Shown: positions 26,290 through 32,757 of the stretch, in pieces
Position numbering within the stretch: the stretch's first letter is position 1
Layout of the letters: each line of letters starts with the position of its first letter
Assembly (NCBI GenBank): GCA_020349965.1
Contig: CP070705.1
Span: forward strand, 1,117,650-1,181,649
Direction of reading: 5' to 3'
From: Caldifarciminota bacterium
Lineage (GTDB): Bacteria; Hydrothermota; Tepidihabitantia; SM23-42
Length of the DNA stretch: 64,000 nucleotides
Program-made: the position numbers and the translations under genes
Notes under the pieces: generated by a model
What the model was told of the DNA's origin: nothing
The model's database searches: none
The model's input: the letters and a program-made list of their open reading frames with translations, nothing else

Positions 26290-27116
26290 CTTTCTTCTAC
26301 AAGGAATCTCAATGCAGCACTCTCCGCTACTGTGCCGGTCAGGGTGAATCTCAGTGTGTGTCTGCCTTCCTTTACGTTCATGTGGAAGCTGCGAGCGTTC
26401 GACGGTACGATGTTCTTTCTGTCCCGGTAGGTGATGATCTGCGATTTGTAGCATTTGTGAGCGAACTTCTCGATGTCGGCGCCCTCTTCGACAGTGATTG
26501 TGTAGTTCTGATCCCCGATCATCCTCTCGTCATAATTGAGCCTGGAGATGATGCGCAGCCTTGCGGGACCGCTGACAGTGAGGTTAATGTCATCTCCTCT
26601 TTTCAGTTCGTAATACTTGAGAATCTTCTCTTCTTCGATTGCTTCGATAGTTGAGCCATATTCAGACGCCTGGATCTCGTTCCATTTCTTCGGTGATTCA
26701 TAAGCGAATTTGACCAGTATGGTGTCATTGGGTGATGACCAGTGAGTAAGTTTGTATTCGTTCGAACCTTCGGGTATTTCTATGTAAAAGGAACGCCATT
26801 TGCTGAGCGGTCTACCTTTCTTGTCCTTAGTCACGTCAGATTTTTCGGATTCCAAGGTTATGATATTCTCGTCAATCTTGTTTTCCTGGAGGATCAGTTT
26901 ATATATTTGGCTTCCGAGTCTATCTTTTTGCCAGAATATCCTTGTGTATACTCGCAGATATGTGGGCCCCTCGGCGGAAAATGAAATCGGGCTATTTTTG
27001 GTCAGCAAGAGATATTCATCGGTCTGTTTTGTCACGATCTCGACTTCCCATTTCTTACGGGGATTGATGTCTTTTATTTGTGCGAGAAGGCATATTGCCA
27101 GCATTAACTTAATCAT
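26286..27116 (-). CDS. Secreted protein with an internally duplicated domain, function unknown
   Basis: 276 residues with a signal peptide (MIKLMLAICLLAQIK). Two homologous halves are visible. Residues about 50-125 contain GPTYLRVYTRIFWQ, LGSQIYKLILQE and SFYIEIPEGSNEYKLT; residues about 185-270 contain GPARLRIISRLNYDE, IGDQNYTITVEE and SFHMNVKEGRHTLRFT. Each half reads as a beta-sandwich. I do not recognise a named family. It overlaps pgsW by 8 nt upstream and the barrel gene by 4 nt downstream, so it belongs to the polymer operon. A periplasmic adaptor or polymer-binding role is possible but unproven. Confidence 0.75.
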   Translation of the reverse strand: MIKLMLAICLLAQIKDINPRKKWEVEIVTKQTDEYLLLTKNSPISFSAEGPTYLRVYTRIFWQKDRLGSQIYKLILQENKIDENIITLESEKSDVTKDKKGRPLSKWRSFYIEIPEGSNEYKLTHWSSPNDTILVKFAYESPKKWNEIQASEYGSTIEAIEEEKILKYYELKRGDDINLTVSGPARLRIISRLNYDERMIGDQNYTITVEEGADIEKFAHKCYKSQIITYRDRKNIVPSNARSFHMNVKEGRHTLRFTLTGTVAESAALRFLVEER

Positions 27117-28185
27117 TCTTACTCCTTTTTAAATATCTATCTATGTCATAACGCAAGACTACGAATAAAATAACCGCAAGTATCAGTACGATCGCAACCG
27201 CCATTGGTACCGAATACCTGTACTCATAATACAGACGTCCCTCGCCGGGATTCGGTAATGGCAAGGGTGCTAAAGGCAAATCACTTTTCAGCGCGAGCAG
27301 CTCGATGTCCGCGAGGTTGATCACAGGGATGCCTTTTCTGGAAAATCGGGCGAGCAGCCCGTTTCCTGCTTTCAGGGAGTGCGGTTTTATCAAGCCATTA
27401 TCTCCATCGAGCCCGGCGAACGCCGTCGCTTTCTCGGCCGCGTTGACGAATAGTCTGATTCTGCCGGACGATTCATAGATTTTCATCTTCTCCTGTATTG
27501 CTTCATCGAGGTTAGCGGCGGTAAGAAGCGATACGCCATTCCGCATTGCCGCTTCTTCAATTATCTCGCGACCGGCAGGGCTCAAACCCCTGCCCACATC
27601 GTCTTCGCCGCCGAACGTGGCAACAGTTGATTTGTACTTGAAAATGTCGTTTGACCTGCACAATGCTTCTATATCTAGGTAGGTGAGCTCAGGAAAATTC
27701 GCTCCCCACATCGACGAGCTTACCGAAGTTATGATCACCGCTTGGAGTTCGAGAGTCTTCATCGCGCTCATGACTGAAATATTGAGGGCAGGGTAGGATC
27801 CTGTGAGGAGAACGGCAACTGTGTCGTTCTTCCGCACACCCGTCTGTTTGAGATAATGGATGACGAGTGCTGCAAAATTGGAGTTCGTTGAGGTCAATTT
27901 TGCATCGAGGTCGCCGCGCTCAGTCGTTATGGGAGAATACTGGAGGCCGATGAGTCCTGTTTCATTTGGATCGTTGATCCTATCGATCGGTATACCCATT
28001 TCATAGACGGTTTTCTTCACGTGTGCAAATGCGGTCTGCGCTGTTCTCGCAGCATCGAGTTTCTCTTTATGATACTTGGCTTCGACCCTGGTCTTGGAAT
28101 TTAATTCCAGTGTCATCAATCCGATCGTAATCAGAGTGACCACGGACAATGACAGAATCGATATTTTACCTTGGCGTCTTTTCAT
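27109..28185 (-). CDS. pgsW: Poly-gamma-glutamate system protein (PgsW-like)
   Basis: 358 residues with two membrane segments, near the N-terminus (ISILSLSVVTLITIGLMTLEL) and the C-terminus (VPMAVAIVLILAVILFVVL). The extracytoplasmic middle contains GLIGLQYSPITTERGDLDAKLTSTNSNFAALVIHYL and AVLLTGSYPALNISVMSAM. This matches my memory of the family that accompanies pgsB and pgsC in Gram-negative poly-gamma-glutamate loci in place of PgsA/PgsE. The biochemical role is not established to my knowledge. The ATG overlaps the pgsC stop by 4 nt. Confidence 0.8.
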   Translation of the reverse strand: MKRRQGKISILSLSVVTLITIGLMTLELNSKTRVEAKYHKEKLDAARTAQTAFAHVKKTVYEMGIPIDRINDPNETGLIGLQYSPITTERGDLDAKLTSTNSNFAALVIHYLKQTGVRKNDTVAVLLTGSYPALNISVMSAMKTLELQAVIITSVSSSMWGANFPELTYLDIEALCRSNDIFKYKSTVATFGGEDDVGRGLSPAGREIIEEAAMRNGVSLLTAANLDEAIQEKMKIYESSGRIRLFVNAAEKATAFAGLDGDNGLIKPHSLKAGNGLLARFSRKGIPVINLADIELLALKSDLPLAPLPLPNPGEGRLYYEYRYSVPMAVAIVLILAVILFVVLRYDIDRYLKRSKND

Positions 28186-28634
28186 GGGAGCACAACTCCG
28201 TTGTGTAATATGATTATGATCAAACGAACGAGACTGGAGACAATAAGCATGGCCGAGATCGTGGGTATAATGCCCTGGCGCGCGATCCAGTATGCGATCA
28301 GCCCGGGGATGACGAACCCTACGGTCTGCAGGTTAAAACTCACGCCATCAAGAGTCACAATGGGAGATATGCGCGTCACGTAGGCTATTAGATATCCCAC
28401 CAAGATCGATATGATCAACAATCTGCGTCCATAAATGATTATATAGGAAGAAAGCATTTTGATGATCAGATAGGTGATTAAGCCAGCGAGTATTGTGGCA
28501 CAAACCTGCAGAGGATTGTGCAGTACAAGTGCTATGTAGCCGGGTACCACTATTCCACCTGCAGCAAGACCAATGGTCTCGGTAAGGATGAGGCTGAGGA
28601 ACATTCCGATGCCTACTGACTCAATGAGTAGCAT
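28182..28634 (-). CDS. pgsC: Poly-gamma-glutamate synthase membrane subunit PgsC/CapC
   Basis: 150 residues, the usual length, with four to five membrane helices. Family features are the start of the first helix (IGMFLSLILTETIGLAAGGIVVPGYIAL), LLIISILVGYLIAY and FVIPGLIAYWIARQGI. PgsC forms the membrane complex with the PgsB ligase and is needed for polymer synthesis and translocation. Its ATG shares one base with the pgsB stop (TAATG), so the two subunits are made together. Confidence 0.93.
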   Translation of the reverse strand: MLLIESVGIGMFLSLILTETIGLAAGGIVVPGYIALVLHNPLQVCATILAGLITYLIIKMLSSYIIIYGRRLLIISILVGYLIAYVTRISPIVTLDGVSFNLQTVGFVIPGLIAYWIARQGIIPTISAMLIVSSLVRLIIIILHNGVVLP

Positions 28635-29800
28635 TATCTCCTCTCTTTACGTGTAAACTCATTCATTAACTCTTCGCCGTAACCAACCGTGTTGCCTATT
28701 GCAAAGAGCAGGCTGTTATCGGCTACGAACTCGGAGATTTTCTCGATGACGTCGGATGGAGGCATATTGCCGACATCGAGGATCTTATCTTGTTCGCTAA
28801 TCCTGGTGAGTTTTCTTGCCAGTACTTGTGTGCCGTGGCCGGTCAGTATATATTGATCGCCTCTCAACCGGTTACGTATCAACTCTGCCATTTGGAACGA
28901 GCGGTCGATCCGATCATCCCGGCAGTTAATCAGGATATTCAACTGGGGGTAATTCTTTTCTATCATCTGCCATATCAAATAAGTCGAATCCGGATCATTT
29001 GCGGCCATGGCGTTTACCAAGGTGATTTCTTTAGTGCCAAGTTGCACTCTATGCCGACGCAAAACGCCCGGATCAGGATTTGCATCATACATTGCGGCGA
29101 GGGCATGCTCTTCGTCAACACCGAAATGTCTACATACATCAAGCGCGATGGCAAGATTGTCTCTGTGTTCGATATATGGGAACTCACTCATCTGAGATGG
29201 TGAGATCCGTTTTTCATCCGAGATGTAAGGGTCAATGCTTTTCTTTTTCAGAATAGGCTCGTGGCCTAGCATTATGTTCCGGTGTCCGAGAAAGACTGTT
29301 GCATCATTGGGCAACGCCTTCAAGAAATGCCTGCCGATATCTTTGATTGAAGGACCCATGACATCGAGGTGGTCGGCGCGGACATTGGTGATGACAACGG
29401 CATTGGGCTTGACAATGTGAACGGCTTCCGAGTACTGCAGATCGGGCCTCAAGGCCATGCATTCGAGGACGATCGCGTCTGGTTGCTCATTCGCAGCCCT
29501 TTTGAATATCTCTACCTGCTCGCGAATGTTAGGCATGCCGAGACGCATTACAGGTTGCTCGCTGTGGCTGTCATGAATGAAACTGGCTTTCGTCCCTGTA
29601 GTTTTTGCAATGACTTTCTTGCCCCCGCCTCTTAGCCCGGCAGCGATCAAACGGGTTACCGAAGATTTACCACGGCTGCCGTTGACCCAGATGCGTATTG
29701 GTATTGACCTGACTCTTCTTTCGTGATTGACTTTTTCAATCCTGAGAAAGATGATGTAAAGGCCGATCAAAAGCAGAACTGCATAAATGCCCAAAAACAT
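28634..29800 (-). CDS. pgsB: Poly-gamma-glutamate synthase subunit PgsB/CapB
   Basis: 388 residues, with an N-terminal membrane anchor (IYAVLLLIGLYIIFLRI) and then a Mur-ligase-like ATP-dependent amide ligase domain: P-loop WVNGSRGKSSVTRL, TTGTKASFIHD, DAIVLECMALRPDLQ and TNVRADHLDVMGP. It polymerises glutamate through gamma-linkages using ATP. As first gene of the operon it has a consensus promoter ending 9 nt before the ATG and no ribosome-binding site, so translation is probably leaderless. Gamma-PGA forms capsules, slimes or osmoprotective coats in characterised organisms. Confidence 0.95.
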   Translation of the reverse strand: MFLGIYAVLLLIGLYIIFLRIEKVNHERRVRSIPIRIWVNGSRGKSSVTRLIAAGLRGGGKKVIAKTTGTKASFIHDSHSEQPVMRLGMPNIREQVEIFKRAANEQPDAIVLECMALRPDLQYSEAVHIVKPNAVVITNVRADHLDVMGPSIKDIGRHFLKALPNDATVFLGHRNIMLGHEPILKKKSIDPYISDEKRISPSQMSEFPYIEHRDNLAIALDVCRHFGVDEEHALAAMYDANPDPGVLRRHRVQLGTKEITLVNAMAANDPDSTYLIWQMIEKNYPQLNILINCRDDRIDRSFQMAELIRNRLRGDQYILTGHGTQVLARKLTRISEQDKILDVGNMPPSDVIEKISEFVADNSLLFAIGNTVGYGEELMNEFTRKERR

Positions 29801-29809
29801 ATAACGCTA

Positions 29810-29837
29810 AGTATAGCAAAATAAGTTGGCATGTCAA
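29810..29837 (-). promoter_or_regulatory. pgsB: Promoter of the poly-gamma-glutamate operon (leaderless)
   Basis: -35 TTGACA (29832-29837), 16-bp spacer, -10 TATACT (29810-29815) on the minus strand, 9 nt before the pgsB ATG at 29800. No other promoter was found down to 20856, consistent with a seven-gene transcript. Confidence 0.85.
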
Positions 29838-30176
29838 GAAGCTGCCTGCCTGTTTCCCTCCACATTGCCTTGGGTTCAAGAAGCGGAATTCGATTACGTA
29901 TGAGTTAGTTGTGTTCTGATCCGACCGTTCCTTTGTAAGAGGGGCACGTGGCACGTTCAATGGTTACGAAGCCATATCGTCATCAAAGGTCACGGTTACG
30001 TGTCGGTGACTTAGGACGTTACCGGTCAACGAAATGGGCACCGTTACCGTGAAACGGCAGACGACCTCTACAGGCGGGTGATGCAGGGCGGCTCGGGCTG
30101 TGGGTCGTGGTTCAGGATGAACTGGCTGCGCTGAATTTTCCTGTCTACGCGATGTTTGTGGAAAAAGCGACAGGGA
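29838..30176. other. 339-nt intergenic stretch with a nested inverted repeat
   Basis: No convincing gene is present. The central part can fold: TCACGGTTAC (29990-29999) pairs with GTTACCGTGA (30043-30052) with one mismatch, enclosing GGTGAC (30005-30010) paired with GTTACC (30018-30023). GGTTACG or its relatives recur five times between 29962 and 30050. It does not match any RNA family I recognise (not tmRNA, SRP RNA or RNase P RNA). A small RNA or a decayed element is possible. Confidence 0.4.
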
Positions 30177-30204
30177 TTGGCATTCCTAAACTAAATGGTA
30201 TCGT
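30177..30204 (+). promoter_or_regulatory. clpC: Possible clpC promoter
   Basis: -35 TTGGCA (30177-30182), 16-bp spacer, weak -10 TATCGT (30199-30204). The -10 is poor, but the 16-bp spacer matches nearly all other promoters here, and the predicted start falls just before the palindrome at 30208-30234. A weak promoter with a tight operator would fit a stress gene. Confidence 0.45.
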
Positions 30205-30207
30205 TTC

Positions 30208-30234
30208 TTGTCAAAATATTATGAGATTTGACAA
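30208..30234 (+). promoter_or_regulatory. clpC: Palindrome over the clpC start codon, candidate stress-repressor operator
   Basis: TTGTCAAA (30208-30215) and TTTGACAA (30227-30234) form a perfect 8-bp inverted repeat with an 11-nt spacer that contains the ATG. The GTCAAA half-site is the core of CtsR boxes, which in Firmicutes are direct repeats, not inverted ones. It does not match CIRCE or HAIR. It could also act as an mRNA hairpin that hides the start codon. Confidence 0.5.
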
Positions 30235-32617
30235 ATTCACGCAGAAAGCGCAGGAAGCATTGGCAAACGCACAAGAGATCCTCGACGAATATAATCATCA
30301 GGAATTGGACGTCGAGCATGTCTTTCTCGCTTTGCTTAGGCAGGAAGATGGACTGGTGCCTAAGATCCTCCAGCGTCTCGACATAATGCCGGAGGCGATT
30401 GGTCGAAGGCTGCAGGATTCGTTGAATATACGACCAAAGGTTTATGGTGCAGGGACAGCGCAGATATACATAACTCCGCGCACAAAGAAGATGCTTGCAC
30501 TTGCCCGCGCCGAAGCCGAGCGCATGAAGGATGAGTATGTCGGGTCTGAGCATATCTTATTGGCAATTGCGGAAGAATCCGAAGGTGAAGCAGGCAAGTT
30601 GCTGCGCGAATTTGCGTTGACGAAGGAGAAGATCTACCAAGCCCTGCAAACTATGCGCGGGTCTCAGAGGGTTACGGATCAGGATGCGGAAAACAAGTAC
30701 ATGGTATTGGAGAGGTTTGCCAGGGATATCACGGTTCTCGCAAAAGCGGGTAAATTGGATCCCGTTATCGGGCGCGAAGATGAGATTAAACGCGTCATTC
30801 AGGTACTATCGCGCAGAACGAAGAACAATCCCGTGTTGATCGGAGATGCTGGTGTAGGCAAGACAGCGATAATCGAAGGACTTGCTCAGAAGATTGTCGA
30901 TAAGAATGTACCCGAAATACTGAAGGACAAGCGCATACTTGCTCTCGACATGGGTGCGCTCGTGGCAGGGTCAAAGTACCGTGGTGAGTTTGAGGAGCGT
31001 CTGAAAGCAGTCATGGATGAGATAAAGAAAGGAAAAGGTGAGATCATCCTCTTCATCGATGAACTGCACACGATCGTCGGCGCTGGCGCGGCCGAGGGAG
31101 CGATCGACGCTTCGAATATGTTAAAACCTGCACTGGCACGCGGTGAATTGCAGTGTATCGGAGCTACTACACTGAATGAGTATCGGAAGAATGTCGAGAA
31201 GGACGCCGCGCTCGAGAGGAGATTTGCTCCCGTATATGTCGGTGAACCGTCGGTTGAAGATTCGATCAAGATACTCGAAGGATTGAAGACAAGGTATGAA
31301 TCTCATCACGGCGTCGTCATTGACGGGAGCGCGATTGAAGCCGCGGTCAAGCTCTCAGATCGCTATATTACGGAACGCTACCTTCCCGACAAAGCGATTG
31401 ATCTTATGGACGAAGCATGCGCGCGCGCGCGCATTGAGGTATATTCCATGCCGGACGAATTGAAGGAAATGGAAAAGAAACTGGAACAACTGACCGCCGA
31501 GGGTAAGGAAGCGGTCGATATGCGCAGATATGAGAGAGCTGCCGAATTGAGGGATGAGTCTGAGAATCTGCAAAAGGACTACAAGGCAAAACGTGCTGCC
31601 TGGATGAAACAGCGCGGCATAGATGATAAGGTCACTGCCGATGACATTGCCCATATCGTGTCGACCTGGACCGGTATTCCAGTATCGCGCATGATGGAAT
31701 CGGAGATGGAGAAGCTCCTTAGAATGGAAGAGCGTATTCATATGCGTCTCGTCAACCAGCAAGATGCGGTCATTGCGGTCAGTGATGCAATACGCCGATC
31801 GCGCGCCGGTCTGAAGGATCCCAGCCGGCCTATCGGTTCTTTCATCTTTCTGGGTCCCACCGGCGTTGGAAAAACCGAGTTAAGCAAATCGCTGGCTGAA
31901 TTCTTGTTCGACACTGAAGAAGCAATGGTTCGCATCGATATGACCGAATATCAGGAGAAACACACGGTCTCCAGGTTAGTCGGTGCACCGCCAGGTTATG
32001 TTGGGTATGAAGAGGGCGGACAGCTGACCGAAGCGGTCCGACGACGACCATACCGGGTTCTGCTATTCGACGAGTTTGAAAAAGCCCATCCGGATGTATT
32101 CAATATCCTTCTCCAGATGCTCGACGACGGCAGGTTGACCGATGGACAGGGCCGGACCGTGGATTTCAAGAATACGATCATCATCATGACGTCGAATCTC
32201 GGCAGTGAGGTCATTACTGAAAGCCTGCAGAATGGCAGGTTCGACTATGATAAATCCAAAGATGAGGTATATTCGATACTCCAGCGGAGCGTGAAGCCAG
32301 AGTTCCTCAATCGAATAGATGAAGTAATTGTTTTCAAACCACTCGGATTCGATGAAATTAAAGGCATTATTGAAAGAGAGTTAAAGAAAGTTGTTAAGAA
32401 CGTTTCAGAGTTCAAATACAGGATAGAATTTTCAGATGAGGTCAAGGATCATCTCGCACATGAGGGTTTTGATCCTGTCTATGGCGCTCGACCGTTACGC
32501 CGAGCAATACAGCGTTTGGTCGAGAACCCCCTCTCGAAAGCCATATTGTCTGGCAAGTTCGCTAAGGGCAGCAAGATAGCCGTTAACCTGGAAAAAGGCG
32601 CGGTTGTATTCAAATGA
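30221..32617 (+). CDS. clpC: ATP-dependent Clp protease ATPase subunit ClpC
   Basis: 798 residues. Two Clp_N repeats ([53 protein letters not shown]), AAA domain 1 (Walker [25 protein letters not shown]), a short middle domain with a UVR-like motif ([16 protein letters not shown]) that marks ClpC rather than the long-coil ClpB, AAA domain 2 ([22 protein letters not shown]) and a ClpB D2-small domain. It unfolds substrates for ClpP. The frame is open 38 codons further upstream, but the Clp_N domain begins at the ATG at 30221, which lacks a Shine-Dalgarno sequence. A palindromic operator candidate covers the start. Confidence 0.93.
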   Translation: MRFDKFTQKAQEALANAQEILDEYNHQELDVEHVFLALLRQEDGLVPKILQRLDIMPEAIGRRLQDSLNIRPKVYGAGTAQIYITPRTKKMLALARAEAERMKDEYVGSEHILLAIAEESEGEAGKLLREFALTKEKIYQALQTMRGSQRVTDQDAENKYMVLERFARDITVLAKAGKLDPVIGREDEIKRVIQVLSRRTKNNPVLIGDAGVGKTAIIEGLAQKIVDKNVPEILKDKRILALDMGALVAGSKYRGEFEERLKAVMDEIKKGKGEIILFIDELHTIVGAGAAEGAIDASNMLKPALARGELQCIGATTLNEYRKNVEKDAALERRFAPVYVGEPSVEDSIKILEGLKTRYESHHGVVIDGSAIEAAVKLSDRYITERYLPDKAIDLMDEACARARIEVYSMPDELKEMEKKLEQLTAEGKEAVDMRRYERAAELRDESENLQKDYKAKRAAWMKQRGIDDKVTADDIAHIVSTWTGIPVSRMMESEMEKLLRMEERIHMRLVNQQDAVIAVSDAIRRSRAGLKDPSRPIGSFIFLGPTGVGKTELSKSLAEFLFDTEEAMVRIDMTEYQEKHTVSRLVGAPPGYVGYEEGGQLTEAVRRRPYRVLLFDEFEKAHPDVFNILLQMLDDGRLTDGQGRTVDFKNTIIIMTSNLGSEVITESLQNGRFDYDKSKDEVYSILQRSVKPEFLNRIDEVIVFKPLGFDEIKGIIERELKKVVKNVSEFKYRIEFSDEVKDHLAHEGFDPVYGARPLRRAIQRLVENPLSKAILSGKFAKGSKIAVNLEKGAVVFK

Positions 32618-32646
32618 CACAGTTGTGTCCTCGCTGATCTTCTAAG

Positions 32647-32700
32647 CCCCTCCATTTACGGAGGGGAAAAATGGAGGGGTATACATTGTGTATGCAATGT
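32647..32700 (+). terminator. Probable clpC terminator with alternative hairpins
   Basis: CCCCTCC (32647-32653) pairs with GGAGGGG (32660-32666). A longer alternative pairs CCCCTCCAT with ATGGAGGGG (32671-32679). The first hairpin is followed by an A-run, not a U-run, so termination in the plus direction may be inefficient. A third small inverted repeat, ACATTG (32683-32688) with CAATGT (32695-32700), follows. Confidence 0.5.
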
Positions 32701-32702
32701 GA

Positions 32703-32730
32703 TTGACATGCATTCCTGATTCGCTATAAT
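32703..32730 (+). promoter_or_regulatory. Consensus promoter of the 962-residue secreted protein
   Basis: -35 TTGACA (32703-32708), 16-bp spacer, -10 TATAAT (32725-32730). Both hexamers are perfect. A leader with AGGGAGGA precedes the ATG at 32758, so this gene should be strongly expressed. Confidence 0.92.
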
Positions 32731-32757
32731 CCCGCAAATGAAAAAGGGAGGATCCTC

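Noticed and set aside
26290-26454. 55-residue extension of the barrel protein
   Set aside because: It lies within the upstream coding region in another frame, has no signal peptide and is rich in His, Arg and Glu; the ATG at 26289 overlaps the stop and gives a signal sequence.
30107-30220. 38-residue N-terminal extension of ClpC
   Set aside because: No similarity to Clp_N; the domain begins exactly at the ATG at 30221, and a candidate promoter lies in the stretch.
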